Made by a program: the position numbers and the translations under genes. Source: Chitinophaga caseinilytica (GTDB lineage Bacteria > Bacteroidota > Bacteroidia > Chitinophagales > Chitinophagaceae). Taken from it: a stretch of DNA of 64,000 bases. The notes under the pieces were generated by a model. It was not told where the DNA came from. It saw nothing but the letters and a program-made list of their open reading frames with translations, and ran no database searches. Shown piece by piece: positions 32,092 through 41,074 of this stretch. The first letter of the stretch is position 1; each line of letters starts with the position of its first letter. The stretch spans positions 3,951,001 to 4,015,000 of the forward strand of contig NZ_CP150096.1 of assembly GCF_038396765.1 (NCBI RefSeq). Direction: 5' to 3'.

Positions 32092-33279
32092 ATGAAACTC
32101 CTGACCCTACTAACGGGCGCCTGCATACTGGGTTGCCTTATTCCCGATTCAACTTTTGCCCAGCAAGCGGTCCGCGCGCGCGACCTGGGGATTCCCCTCA
32201 CCGGCAAAACCGGCAAATTCAATGCGATCACAGACGTTCCGGGTGTAAAGGTGGGGCTGACCACCCTCATTTCCGGCGAAGGCAACCTGCAAACCGGGAA
32301 AGGCCCCGTGCGCACAGGCGTAACGGCCATCCTGCCGCGCGGCAATACCTATGACCCGGTATTCGCAGGATGGTACGCGCTGAACGGCAACGGCGAAATG
32401 ACCGGCACCACCTGGATTACGGAATCCGGGTTCCTGGAAGGGCCCGTCACCATCACCAATACCCACTCCGTCGGCATCGTACGCGATGCAGTGGTGGAAT
32501 GGCAATACAAGCACAAACACTTCCTTCCCCTGGAAGAAACCGACGGACTGTTCTGGGCCCTGCCCATCGTCGCGGAAACCTACGACGGGATGCTCAACGA
32601 TATCAACGGCATGCACGTTACTAAAGAACATGTTTTTCATGCGTTGGACAGCGCCACATCCGGCCCGGTAGCGGAAGGCAGTACGGGTGGCGGCACAGGC
32701 ATGGTGAGCCATGGGTTCAAGGCAGGAACGGGCACCTCGTCCCGCGTGGTGCGCGTGGGAGATTCGGCCTATACGGTGGGCGTGCTCGTTCAGGCGAACC
32801 ACGGTGCATTCCGGCATCTCACGATCGCGGGCGTGCCGATGTGGCCGGAGCTGAAAACGAAGGAATGGCGCATGAAATTCGGCGAAGCCAAACCCGGCAC
32901 CGGCTCCATCATCGTGATCGTAGCCACCGATGCACCATTGTTACCGCATCAGCTCAATCGCATTGCACGGCGGGTAGCACTGGGCGTTGCCCGGGTGGGC
33001 GGAATGGGAGAGAACTCTTCCGGCGATATCTTCCTCGCCTTCAGCACAGCCAATCCCAAAGCCTCCCACCGCGACGTAGCTCCCAAACTCAATATGCTCC
33101 CCAACGATCAGATCGACCCGCTATTTGCCGCTACCGTTTTCGCAACGGAAGAAGCGATCCTCAATGCCATCGTGGCCGGGAGAGATATGACCGGGATCAA
33201 CGGGAACTTTGTGCCGGGGATCCCTCACGCAGAAATCATCCGCCTGCTCAAAAAGTACAGCCGCTACGCCGGAAAATAA
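32092..33279 (+). CDS. P1 family (DmpA/BapA-type) secreted aminopeptidase
   Basis: 395 residues with a signal peptide (KLLTLLTGACILGCLIPDSTFAQ). The Ntn-hydrolase pattern of P1 peptidases is clear: TDVPGVKVGLTTL, GPVTITNTHSVGIVRDA, EGSTGGGTGMVSHGFKAGTGTSSR and VLVQANHGAF. The predicted autocleavage site is Gly271-Ser272 (GTGSIIVIVATDAPL), which would leave Ser272 as the N-terminal nucleophile of the small subunit. DmpA-type enzymes release N-terminal D- or L-residues or beta-amino acids from peptides. It is located in the periplasm. Confidence 0.92.
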   Translation: MKLLTLLTGACILGCLIPDSTFAQQAVRARDLGIPLTGKTGKFNAITDVPGVKVGLTTLISGEGNLQTGKGPVRTGVTAILPRGNTYDPVFAGWYALNGNGEMTGTTWITESGFLEGPVTITNTHSVGIVRDAVVEWQYKHKHFLPLEETDGLFWALPIVAETYDGMLNDINGMHVTKEHVFHALDSATSGPVAEGSTGGGTGMVSHGFKAGTGTSSRVVRVGDSAYTVGVLVQANHGAFRHLTIAGVPMWPELKTKEWRMKFGEAKPGTGSIIVIVATDAPLLPHQLNRIARRVALGVARVGGMGENSSGDIFLAFSTANPKASHRDVAPKLNMLPNDQIDPLFAATVFATEEAILNAIVAGRDMTGINGNFVPGIPHAEIIRLLKKYSRYAGK

Positions 33280-33320
33280 ATAATTGATTAACTGTCCGTA
33301 TTATCGGAAGCGGGCCCGCA

Positions 33321-33683
33321 TCAACCGCGGGACCTGGTGCCGAAGATGTATCCCAGCACGGTCGTGAAGACGGGTAACAAAACATTCAATACGTACTGGA
33401 AATTGCGGAAAGCGAAATCCAGTGGTTGGCTTTGGTCAGTTTGGGGCGTGCATGCATGAAGCGCCATTCGAAGCCCGGGCCCCTGCAGTATCCTGGCCCC
33501 GGGTAATGCAGGCGCCCGACTTTGGTTGCATCCATGTTCCAGGCAAATGAGGGCATACAAAACGATGGCGCCTGCAATCATCCAAAGTAAACTTTTAGCG
33601 AGCTGCATGCCGGCCTTTTGTTCCGCGGTCAATTGATTGGATGCTACCCGCTTGGTACCCAACTTCTGTTTATTTTTGTCCAT
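33321..33683 (-). CDS. Hypothetical two-span membrane protein
   Basis: 120 residues from ATG 33683. Two spans (about 30-48, LLWMIAGAIVLYALICLEHGC, and about 95-115, VLNVLLPVFTTVLGYIFG) enclose a polar loop. No family recognised. Its start overlaps the end of the 81-residue gene upstream by 14 bases, so the two are coupled. Confidence 0.6.
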   Translation of the reverse strand: MDKNKQKLGTKRVASNQLTAEQKAGMQLAKSLLWMIAGAIVLYALICLEHGCNQSRAPALPGARILQGPGLRMALHACTPQTDQSQPLDFAFRNFQYVLNVLLPVFTTVLGYIFGTRSRG

Positions 33684-33915
33684 AGGCGAAATTTTGTCTT
33701 CTTCGTTCAATGTTCTCGATTGCCGTAGTTGTGATGCGCGTCTGTTTCTGCCGGACGGAATCCTCGGAAAGGATCTCTTTCCCTTCCCATGTTTCCTGCA
33801 ACACCCATTGGTAAATAGCGACCATTTCCTGGCAAAGCTCCGTACGGTCATAAATACCGGATTGCAGTTGCATTTCTTGCATCATGTCGTCGGGGATCGT
33901 TAATTCGAATGTCAT
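33670..33915 (-). CDS. Hypothetical small protein coupled to the membrane protein
   Basis: 81 residues. MTFELTIPDDMMQEMQLQSGIYDRTELCQEMVAIYQWVLQE is reminiscent of ribbon-helix-helix antitoxin-like regulators (strand, then two helices), but the match is weak and no partner nuclease is next to it. The C-terminal half is charged and helical. The 14-base overlap with the downstream membrane gene suggests a two-gene unit. Confidence 0.55.
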   Translation of the reverse strand: MTFELTIPDDMMQEMQLQSGIYDRTELCQEMVAIYQWVLQETWEGKEILSEDSVRQKQTRITTTAIENIERRRQNFAYGQK

Positions 33916-34250
33916 AATCGAAGTGTTTTATTTTATCAATTATATCATTAATTGCAACACGAAATATTTTTTTTGCCACATTATTTAATCGTCATTGCGA
34001 AGAGAATGTTTCACGCAAAGGTTTTGCTGTAACGGAATTATTTTCAATCCTCATTATGGAACGTTCGTATCTGCGCATTTGCTGTTGGTTTCAGCCGGCA
34101 CGTCGTCTTCAACACTATTTGGAAACCTCATAAGTAATCAGTTTTAGCAACCAACGATACAGGAAATTCCCGTGCGAAAAATTTTCCGGCCGGCATTTAT
34201 TTTTTCGACACTTTTTTTCGATTATCTTGGAACAGTTAAACGTCTACGCT
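33916..34250. other. 335-base AT-rich intergenic gap
   Basis: AT-rich spacer between the divergent small gene at 33915 and the phosphoesterase at 34251. I see no ORF of note, tRNA, repeat or strong hairpin. It must hold both promoters. Confidence 0.5.
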
Positions 34251-35087
34251 ATGATCAACCGCAGAGATTTTATCGGGCTTTCGCTCAAAAGCATCGTCCT
34301 CATCGGCGCCGGTTCCGCGCTGCAATCCTTTGCGCCGGGCAGCTTCGTACTGCCTCCCCGCAGGAAAGTGAAACTTCGCTTCGCACTGGCCTCCGACGGC
34401 CATTACGGCCAGCCGCAAACCACATTCGTCGAGAACCACAGCGCCATGGTCCAACTCCTCAACAAGGAAGCCGCCGGCAGAGGGCTCGATTTCACCGTCA
34501 TCAACGGCGATGTTTTCCATAACGAACCCGCTCTCATCCATCCCGCAAAAGCCGCGTGGGACCAACTCTCCACCAAATATTACGTCTCCCACGGCAACCA
34601 CGACATGATCGAGGAATCCGAATGGGAAAAAGTCTTCGGCACCCCATGGCACCACGATTTCACCGTCGGCAACAACGCCTTCGTCGTCCTCAATACAGCC
34701 GATATCAAAGGCAAATATGTTTGTCCTGATCTCGACTGGACGCGCGATCATCTCGCCAAGCACACCAATGCCAAAAACCTCTTCGTTATCCAGCACATCA
34801 CCCCCGTGAAATGGACCGAGCACGGCATCGATTGCCCCGAATTGGTGGATATGTTCTCCAAACAGCAGAACCTCCGCGCCATTTTCCACGGTCACGACCA
34901 CGCGGAAGACGGCATGAAGGAAAAGAACGGCAAACATTACTTCTTCGACGGCCACCTCGGCGGCAGCTGGGGCGTGTCCTATTTCGGGTACCGCATCGTG
35001 GAAGTGCTCCAGAACGGGGACGTCCTCTGTTACCAGGTAAACCCCAAAGCCACGGACCCCGTCAATTCCACCACCGTCAAACGATAA
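34251..35087 (+). CDS. Exported metallophosphoesterase (Tat-type)
   Basis: 278 residues from ATG 34251, beginning with a twin-arginine-type signal (INRRDFIGLSLKSIVLIGAG). The metallophosphatase motifs are complete: ASDGHYG (D-x-H), INGDVF, SHGNHDM (GNHD), IQHITP and FHGHDHAE (GHxH). The active site binds two metals and cleaves phosphomono- or diesters in the periplasm; the substrate is unknown. It lies 88 bases upstream of the GH31 gene, same strand. Confidence 0.9.
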   Translation: MINRRDFIGLSLKSIVLIGAGSALQSFAPGSFVLPPRRKVKLRFALASDGHYGQPQTTFVENHSAMVQLLNKEAAGRGLDFTVINGDVFHNEPALIHPAKAAWDQLSTKYYVSHGNHDMIEESEWEKVFGTPWHHDFTVGNNAFVVLNTADIKGKYVCPDLDWTRDHLAKHTNAKNLFVIQHITPVKWTEHGIDCPELVDMFSKQQNLRAIFHGHDHAEDGMKEKNGKHYFFDGHLGGSWGVSYFGYRIVEVLQNGDVLCYQVNPKATDPVNSTTVKR

Positions 35088-35175
35088 CTGCATTTTCACC
35101 GTCTTTGGCTGAATCTTCGCATGGCCGCGGCAAACCCGGAATATCTGATTATCTTCTCGTCCAATTACCACGATT

Positions 35176-37317
35176 ATGAACATCCGATTTTCATTGCCGC
35201 TGCTATGCGGATTGCTTTGCCTGTCCACCTCCCTCAGCGCCCAATTGCAATGGCGCGAAGTAATGCCCGGCGTCTGGAAAGGCACCGCCGGCACTCCCGG
35301 CAAAGTGACCCTCCTCGGCATCGCCGGCGCCACGCCAGACAGCAGCGCCCTCGCCAAACTCCCGTCGCCCGCCTTCCCGCTCGATCCCAACGAAATCGCC
35401 GTGAAGCTCGCTGACGGGAAAGTCTATCTCCGCTTCCCCCTCGAACGCAACGAACAACTCTTCGGCCTGGGCCTCAATTTCAAAACCGTGAACCAGCGCG
35501 GCCGTGTCAGCCAACTGCATGTAGACCACTACGGCGGAAAAGACGATGGCCGCACCCACGCGCCCGTGCCGCTGTATATTTCGTCCCGCGGATACGGCGT
35601 GCTCGTCGACGCAGCGCGCTATATCACCGTTTACGCCGGCACCGCCGTGCGCGTGGATACCAAAAATCCGCCCGTCCTGCACGACCGCAACGGCAACAAA
35701 GACTGGGATTCCCAACCCTATTCCGACGCCGTGGAAATGCTCGTGCCGGCAGAAGGGGCGGAGGTCTACATTTTCGGCGGCCCCACCGCCATGAACGCTG
35801 TTCAGCGATACAACCTCTTCAACGGAGGCGGATACCTGCCGCCCAAATGGGGCCTGGGTTTCACGCAACGCGTGCCGACGCTGTACGGCCAGGACGATAT
35901 CATCCGCGAAGCGAAGGAATTCGAAACGCACAACTTCCCGCTGGATTTCATCGGCGTGGAACCGGGATGGCAATCCATGTCGTACCCCTGTACGTTCGAG
36001 TGGGACAAAAAGCGATTCCCCGATCCCGCGGGTTTCATCAATACACTGGGGAACATGGGCGTGAAGGCCAATCTCTGGATCAACCCCTACGTTTCCCCCA
36101 AAAGCAGCCTGTATGCGCCTATCAAGCCGCTTTCCGGGTCGCATACGGTGTGGAATGGACTGGTGGCGGATTTCACGCTGCCGAAGGCGAAAGCCCTCTT
36201 CCGCGAGCACTTCATCAAAAACCATATTTCCCTCGGCGTCAGCGGCTATAAAATGGATGAGAACGATGGATACGACAAATGGCTCTGGCCCGATGTGGCC
36301 ACCTTCCCGTCGGGCACATCGGCTGAAGAAATGCGCCAGATCTACGGTCTTGCCATGCAACAAATGACCGACGAATGGTTCCGCGAACAAAACCGGCGGA
36401 CGTACGGCCTGGTACGCGCGTCCAACGCAGGCGCCAGCCGTTTTCCCTACGTGATCTATAACGATTATTATTCCCATCCCGACTTCATCACCGCCCTGGT
36501 CAACAGCGGCTTCATTGGCGTGCTCTGGACGCCGGAAGTGCGTGCCTCCAAATCGGCCGAAGAATGGGTGCGCCGGATGCAATCGGTATGTTTTTCGCCG
36601 ATGGCCATGCTCAACGCCTGGGCAGACGGCACCAAGCCCTGGTCGTTCCCCGAAGTGGAAACCGCCGTGCAAGAGGTGGCCATGCTTCGCATGCAGCTGC
36701 TCCCATACATTTATTCCACTTTCGCGCAGTATAAATTCGAAGGAAAACCGCCTTTCCGGTCCATGAACCTCATCGACGGCTTCGCGTATACGGCCCAGGT
36801 AAGCGGCGGAAAGCTCGACGCCACGCTGAACCCCTACGAAGCCAAAACCCGCTCCGAGCTGAAAGACCAGTATATGATGGGCGACAATATCATCGTGGCG
36901 CCCTTCTTCGCCGGTGATACCGCCCGGAAAGTGTATCTCCCGAAAGGCAAATGGTATGATTTCTACACGGGTGAACTGGCTGGGGAAGACGGGGTGATCA
37001 GCATAAAAGCGCGGCTCGACCGCATCCCGCTCTTCGTGCGCGACGGCGGCCTCGTTCCCATGGTGCCCCCGCGCCGGCAAGCCCCGAAAACAGGGGAGGT
37101 GCTCCCGCTCGAAGTGCGGGTGTACGGAAAAGCACCCGGCTCGTTCGTGCTGTACGACGATGATGGCAATACCTTTGATTTTGAAAAGGGCCAATTCACG
37201 AAAGTCTTGCTCAAAGCCGAAAACGGGAAAGGAAGCATGGAAAAGCCCGCTTCCGGGAAGCCCTTCGGCTACGCCCCCAAAGTCAAATGGACGTTCATGA
37301 CCGCACAGGCGAAATAA
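35176..37317 (+). CDS. Glycoside hydrolase family 31 protein (alpha-glucosidase type)
   Basis: 713 residues with a signal peptide (NIRFSLPLLCGLLCLSTSLSAQ). An N-terminal beta-sandwich (about 25-200) is followed by the catalytic TIM barrel (about 220-560) and C-terminal beta domains. The nucleophile Asp361 lies in GYKMDENDGYD, preceded by FPLDFIGVEPGWQ, and GVLWTPEVRASKSAEEWVRRMQ is the family's acid/base-proximal loop. GH31 enzymes hydrolyse terminal alpha-glucose or alpha-xylose; the sugar is not decided here. A convergent-type hairpin follows at 37344. Confidence 0.93.
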   Translation: MNIRFSLPLLCGLLCLSTSLSAQLQWREVMPGVWKGTAGTPGKVTLLGIAGATPDSSALAKLPSPAFPLDPNEIAVKLADGKVYLRFPLERNEQLFGLGLNFKTVNQRGRVSQLHVDHYGGKDDGRTHAPVPLYISSRGYGVLVDAARYITVYAGTAVRVDTKNPPVLHDRNGNKDWDSQPYSDAVEMLVPAEGAEVYIFGGPTAMNAVQRYNLFNGGGYLPPKWGLGFTQRVPTLYGQDDIIREAKEFETHNFPLDFIGVEPGWQSMSYPCTFEWDKKRFPDPAGFINTLGNMGVKANLWINPYVSPKSSLYAPIKPLSGSHTVWNGLVADFTLPKAKALFREHFIKNHISLGVSGYKMDENDGYDKWLWPDVATFPSGTSAEEMRQIYGLAMQQMTDEWFREQNRRTYGLVRASNAGASRFPYVIYNDYYSHPDFITALVNSGFIGVLWTPEVRASKSAEEWVRRMQSVCFSPMAMLNAWADGTKPWSFPEVETAVQEVAMLRMQLLPYIYSTFAQYKFEGKPPFRSMNLIDGFAYTAQVSGGKLDATLNPYEAKTRSELKDQYMMGDNIIVAPFFAGDTARKVYLPKGKWYDFYTGELAGEDGVISIKARLDRIPLFVRDGGLVPMVPPRRQAPKTGEVLPLEVRVYGKAPGSFVLYDDDGNTFDFEKGQFTKVLLKAENGKGSMEKPASGKPFGYAPKVKWTFMTAQAK

Positions 37318-37343
37318 TCCGCCTTTTATCCCTTTGATGCCGT

Positions 37344-37386
37344 AAAGAGCGATTTATTTCCCATATTGGGATATAAATCGCTCTTT
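37344..37386. terminator. Bidirectional hairpin after the GH31 gene
   Basis: 14-bp perfect stem AAAGAGCGATTTAT (37344-37357) with its complement (37373-37386), and an inner arm TTCCC/GGGAT. A-rich on one side, T-rich on the other. It ends nine bases before ATG 37395, so the next gene's promoter must overlap or lie in the hairpin. Confidence 0.75.
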
Positions 37387-37394
37387 ATTTGCAT

Positions 37395-38924
37395 ATGAAA
37401 TCAACCTTAGCCGCAGCATGCCTGCTTTGCTGCACAACCGTTTTTGCTCAAAAAGCTCAAAAACCGGCTCCGGAAGCGGAGAAAGCCGAAGCCGGCACCG
37501 GTGCCGTTGAGCGGAAGCTCGAGATCGACCGCTCGGTAGTCACCACCCACGAAGCCACCATCAAAGGCCAGCGTGTGCCGTATAAAGTTACCGCCGGCAC
37601 ATTGCCTGTCTGGGACGACGACGGTAAAACCATCGCCGGGGTATTTTACACTTATTTCGAGCGCACCGGCGTAGCCGACCAGGGCGCCCGGCCGCTGGTA
37701 TTCTCCTTCAACGGCGGGCCGGGAACGGCTTCCGTGTGGATGCAGATCGGGTACACCGGGCCGCGGGTGCTGAAAATCGACGACGAAGGCTATCCCGTGC
37801 AGCCGTACGGACTGAAAGACAATCCCCATTCCATCCTCGACGTGGCCGATATCGTGTATGTAGACCCCGTGAACACGGGATTCTCGCGCATGGCCAATAA
37901 AGACGTGCAGGGATCGAAATTTTTCGGGGTGAACCAGGACGTGAAATATCTCGCCGAATGGATCAGCACGTTCATCACGCGGAATAAACGCTGGGCCAGC
38001 CCCAAATACCTCGTGGGCGAAAGCTACGGTACCACCCGCGTGTCCGGACTGGCGCTGGAACTGCAGAATTCCCAATGGATATACGTGAACGGCGTTGTCC
38101 TCGTATCGCCCACGGAGCTGGGGATCGAGCGGAACGGCCCGGCGGAAGCGGCGCTCCGGCTGCCGTACTTCGCGGCTACGGCATGGTACCATAAAGCCCT
38201 CACGCCCGAATTGCAGCAGAAAGACCTCAACGCCATGCTCCCGGAAGTGGAAGATTTCACCATCCGCGAATACCTGCCCGCACTGGCGCTCGGGGGAAAC
38301 CTGCCCGATGCGAAGAGAAAGGAGATTGCCGCGAAAGTGGCGCGTTATGCCGGTATTTCCGAAAAAGTAGTGTTGCAGAACAATCTCGATATTTCGCCGA
38401 ATTTCTTCTGGAAGGAACTCCTCCGCGACCGCGGCTTCACCGTTGGCCGGCTGGATTCCCGCTACCTGGGGATCGATAAAAAAGACGCCGGACAGGGTGT
38501 GGATTACAATGCGGAACTGACTTCCTGGCTGCATTCCTTCACCCCGGCCATCAATATTTACATCCGCGAGGAACTGAAATACAAGACAGACCTGAAATAC
38601 AATATGTTCGGGCCCGTTTGGCCGTGGGACCAGTCCAATAACCGCACCGGCGAGAATCTCCGTCAGGCCATGGCCCAGAACCCTTACCTGCACGTGTTCG
38701 TACAAAGCGGGTATTACGACGGCGCCTGCGATTATTTCAACGCCAAATACAATCTCTGGCAAATGGACCCCGGCGGCAAGCTGAAAGACCGGATGTCGTT
38801 CGAAGGATATCGCAGCGGACACATGATGTACCTGCGCAAAGACGATCTGGCTACCAGTAACGAGCACCTCCGCCAGTTCATCCTCAAATCCATCCCGAAA
38901 GAAGGACAGGCCGCGAAATACTGA
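37395..38924 (+). CDS. S10 family serine carboxypeptidase-like protein
   Basis: 509 residues from ATG 37395 (a TTG start two codons upstream is possible). Signal peptide KSTLAAACLLCCTTVFAQ, then the S10 order: oxyanion hole NGGPGTASVWM, nucleophile Ser210 in VGESYGTTR, a late Asp in SGYYDGACDYFNA, and His in YRSGHMMY. Members release C-terminal residues; bacterial S10-like proteins may also have other hydrolase roles. It is periplasmic. A terminator follows at 38944. Confidence 0.92.
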   Translation: MKSTLAAACLLCCTTVFAQKAQKPAPEAEKAEAGTGAVERKLEIDRSVVTTHEATIKGQRVPYKVTAGTLPVWDDDGKTIAGVFYTYFERTGVADQGARPLVFSFNGGPGTASVWMQIGYTGPRVLKIDDEGYPVQPYGLKDNPHSILDVADIVYVDPVNTGFSRMANKDVQGSKFFGVNQDVKYLAEWISTFITRNKRWASPKYLVGESYGTTRVSGLALELQNSQWIYVNGVVLVSPTELGIERNGPAEAALRLPYFAATAWYHKALTPELQQKDLNAMLPEVEDFTIREYLPALALGGNLPDAKRKEIAAKVARYAGISEKVVLQNNLDISPNFFWKELLRDRGFTVGRLDSRYLGIDKKDAGQGVDYNAELTSWLHSFTPAINIYIREELKYKTDLKYNMFGPVWPWDQSNNRTGENLRQAMAQNPYLHVFVQSGYYDGACDYFNAKYNLWQMDPGGKLKDRMSFEGYRSGHMMYLRKDDLATSNEHLRQFILKSIPKEGQAAKY

Positions 38925-38943
38925 TCTGTTCACACGATAATGC

Positions 38944-38974
38944 AAACCGTCACTCATTGGGTGGCGGTTTTTTT
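38944..38974 (+). terminator. Rho-independent terminator
   Basis: AAACCGTCAC (38944-38953) and GTGGCGGTTT (38961-38970) form a 10-bp stem with one wobble and are followed by further T, between the S10 gene and the convergent dinB. Confidence 0.8.
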
Positions 38975-38993
38975 ATGTAACGGAAATGGGAAA

Positions 38994-40070
38994 TCAAAAC
39001 AGGGAAAGCTGGGGCGTTTCCGGGCGTTCGTCGTTGAAGTTGGACACCGTGATGCCGAGCAACCGGATTTTGGCGCCTTCTTCTTCCGGATCGGTTTTGG
39101 CGAGGAGCTGTTTGGCGGCGCCGGCAATGGTTTCCGTGTCGGAAATGGGGTGGATGGTGGAATGGTTCCGCGTGATCTGCCGGAAATCGCTGTATTTCAC
39201 TTTCAGGGTAACGGTGCGGCCTTTGAGTTGATGCTTTTCCAGGCGGGATGCGACTTTGACGGCCAGTTTGTCCAGCTCCGGGTTCATTTCGGCGAGGGTG
39301 GTGAGATCGTGGGGGAAGGTGTCTTCCGCGCCTACGGACTTCGTTTCCCGGTGGGGCTGCACGGCCCGGTCGTCTTGCCCGCGAACGATGCGGAAGTAGA
39401 ACCGGCCTGCTTTGCCGAAGTGCTGGACGAGATCGTTTTCCGACAGTTTTTTCAGGTCGGCGCCTTTGAAAAGCCCCATCCGTTGCATCTTGTCGGCCGT
39501 TACTTTTCCCACTCCGAAAAACTTTTCCACGGGCAGGTTTTCCATGAAGGTTTCGACCTGGGCGGGGGCGATGAACGTGAGCCCGTCGGGTTTCTGCATA
39601 TCCGACGCGATTTTCGCCACGAATTTATTGACGGAAACGCCGGCGGAAGCGGTGAGGCTCAGCTCGTCGCGTATCGCCTGTTTGATCTGCTGTGCGATGG
39701 CGATGGCGGAACCGATATTGAGTTTGTCGAGGGTAACGTCGAGATAGGCTTCATCCAGCGAAAGCGGTTCGATGAGGTCGGTATAGCGTTGGAAGATGGA
39801 TCGGACGTGGCGGGATACGTCGCGGTAGACATCGAACCGGGGATATACGAAAATGATCTGTGGACAAAGTTGCAGGGCTCTTTTGGAGGGCATGGCGGAG
39901 CGAACGCCGAATTTTCTTGCTTCGTAGCTGGCCGTAGCCACCACTCCGCCACGCCCTTCCGGTGAGCCGCCCACGGCAATGGGTTTGCCGCGGTACTCCG
40001 GATGGTCGCGCTGCTCCACCGATGCGTAGAAGGCATCCATGTCGATATGAATGATTTTGCGGAGCGTCAT
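38994..40070 (-). CDS. dinB: DNA polymerase IV
   Basis: 358 residues. The Y-family motifs are clear: HIDMDAFYASVEQRD (metal Asp), VATASYEARKFGVRSAMP, SLDEAYLDVT (second metal site) and GVSVNKFVAKIASDMQKPDG. The C-terminus QLSLF is a beta-clamp binding pentapeptide. The enzyme copies damaged DNA without proofreading. No LexA-type box was recognised upstream. The gene stands alone between two small genes. Confidence 0.96.
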   Translation of the reverse strand: MTLRKIIHIDMDAFYASVEQRDHPEYRGKPIAVGGSPEGRGGVVATASYEARKFGVRSAMPSKRALQLCPQIIFVYPRFDVYRDVSRHVRSIFQRYTDLIEPLSLDEAYLDVTLDKLNIGSAIAIAQQIKQAIRDELSLTASAGVSVNKFVAKIASDMQKPDGLTFIAPAQVETFMENLPVEKFFGVGKVTADKMQRMGLFKGADLKKLSENDLVQHFGKAGRFYFRIVRGQDDRAVQPHRETKSVGAEDTFPHDLTTLAEMNPELDKLAVKVASRLEKHQLKGRTVTLKVKYSDFRQITRNHSTIHPISDTETIAGAAKQLLAKTDPEEEGAKIRLLGITVSNFNDERPETPQLSLF

Positions 40071-40117
40071 GTCCGCAATTTACGCAAGAAACGGGAAGGT
40101 GCAGCGCAACCCTGGGG

Positions 40118-40432
40118 TCAGCGGGCCGAGTATTTCGGCATCACGAGCAGTTTCACGACCGTGTGGGCGATCGCGGAGAGGCCCAGTGCCACCACCAGGA
40201 TCAGCCAGCGCTTCACGGGCGTATCGAACACGTCCATCACTTCGGAAGTTCCCTTACCGGCAAACAGCGTGGTCATGGCAAAAAGGATAGCCCCGCAGAT
40301 CCAGAGGGTCAGGTGCGACCAGAGATACTTTTTGCGGTTGTAGCTGTCTTTCCCGAAGGAAGTGAAAAGGAGAAGAACGTGCGCGACGAAAAACAGGGCC
40401 GCTGCTGCGGCGAGCAAAACGAATGGAGTCAT
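40118..40432 (-). CDS. Hypothetical three-span membrane protein
   Basis: 104 residues with three hydrophobic spans (about 4-24, 41-60, 76-97) and a basic loop (SYNRKKYLWSHLT). No family recognised; the regular span pattern and clean stop support a real gene. It is divergent from the DUF4251 protein and lies 47 bases upstream of dinB on the same strand. Confidence 0.6.
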   Translation of the reverse strand: MTPFVLLAAAAALFFVAHVLLLFTSFGKDSYNRKKYLWSHLTLWICGAILFAMTTLFAGKGTSEVMDVFDTPVKRWLILVVALGLSAIAHTVVKLLVMPKYSAR

Positions 40433-40533
40433 AGCATCAGGTGTTTAAGGATATAGTACCCCAATATAAGGAATCCCGACAACATTTGTGGCCCACCTTT
40501 TGTTCTTCCTTTTATATTGCTAAACCATTTTCT

Positions 40534-41037
40534 ATGCGTATTCTGAACACGATCCCTGTCTGGCTCCTGGCGTTCACAGCGTTAGCTTGTTCTTCCACGC
40601 AACAGGTGCCTACCGCCGGCGCAGAAAATATTAAATCCATCGTTCCCGCCCGTTCCTTCGTTTTCAGGGCGCAAACCGTGTTGCCGATGAGCGGCAGAAC
40701 GCGGCAGGTAGCGGGGGATGGGTATGAAGTGATCATTTCAAAAGACACGGTGAATTCCTACCTGCCGTTTTTCGGACGGGCTTATACCGCGCCGATAGAC
40801 CCTTCCCGTAATGGGCTCGACTTCATTTCCACCGATTTCGAATATACGGAAACGGCCGGCAAGAAAGGCGGCTGGGAGATCACGATCAAACCCCGCGACA
40901 ACCGCGATGTGCAGCAAATGTTTTTCACGATTTCGGAGAACGGGTTTGCATCGCTGCAGGTCACGAACAATAACCGGTCGCCCATTTCGTATAACGGCAT
41001 CATTACGGCCGAAAGCAGCCGTAAGCGGAAGAAATAG
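40534..41037 (+). CDS. DUF4251 lipoprotein
   Basis: 167 residues from ATG 40534. The lipoprotein signal is RILNTIPVWLLAFTALACSS (lipobox LTAC-like). The mature domain shows the DUF4251 pattern: FVFRAQTVLPMSGRTRQV, VIISKDTVNSYLPFFGRAY, and GWEITIKPRDNRDVQQMFFTISENGFASLQV. No function is known for the family, which is largely confined to Bacteroidota. The gene ends 37 bases from the convergent gene. Confidence 0.88.
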   Translation: MRILNTIPVWLLAFTALACSSTQQVPTAGAENIKSIVPARSFVFRAQTVLPMSGRTRQVAGDGYEVIISKDTVNSYLPFFGRAYTAPIDPSRNGLDFISTDFEYTETAGKKGGWEITIKPRDNRDVQQMFFTISENGFASLQVTNNNRSPISYNGIITAESSRKRKK

Positions 41038-41074
41038 TGGTCAGCCATGGGTAAGGGGGACTGGGAGCGAAGGT

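Noticed and set aside
30829..32345. Two minus-strand frames that read through the 73-bp array with repeated RQQLQLTAVIVLQ segments
   Set aside because: The repeat length is not a multiple of three and the frames drift between copies; no start region or known domain. They arise because the unit happens to lack stops on that strand.
33916..34250. Possible small RNA or tRNA in the AT-rich gap
   Set aside because: No cloverleaf or stable long stem with terminator was found by eye.
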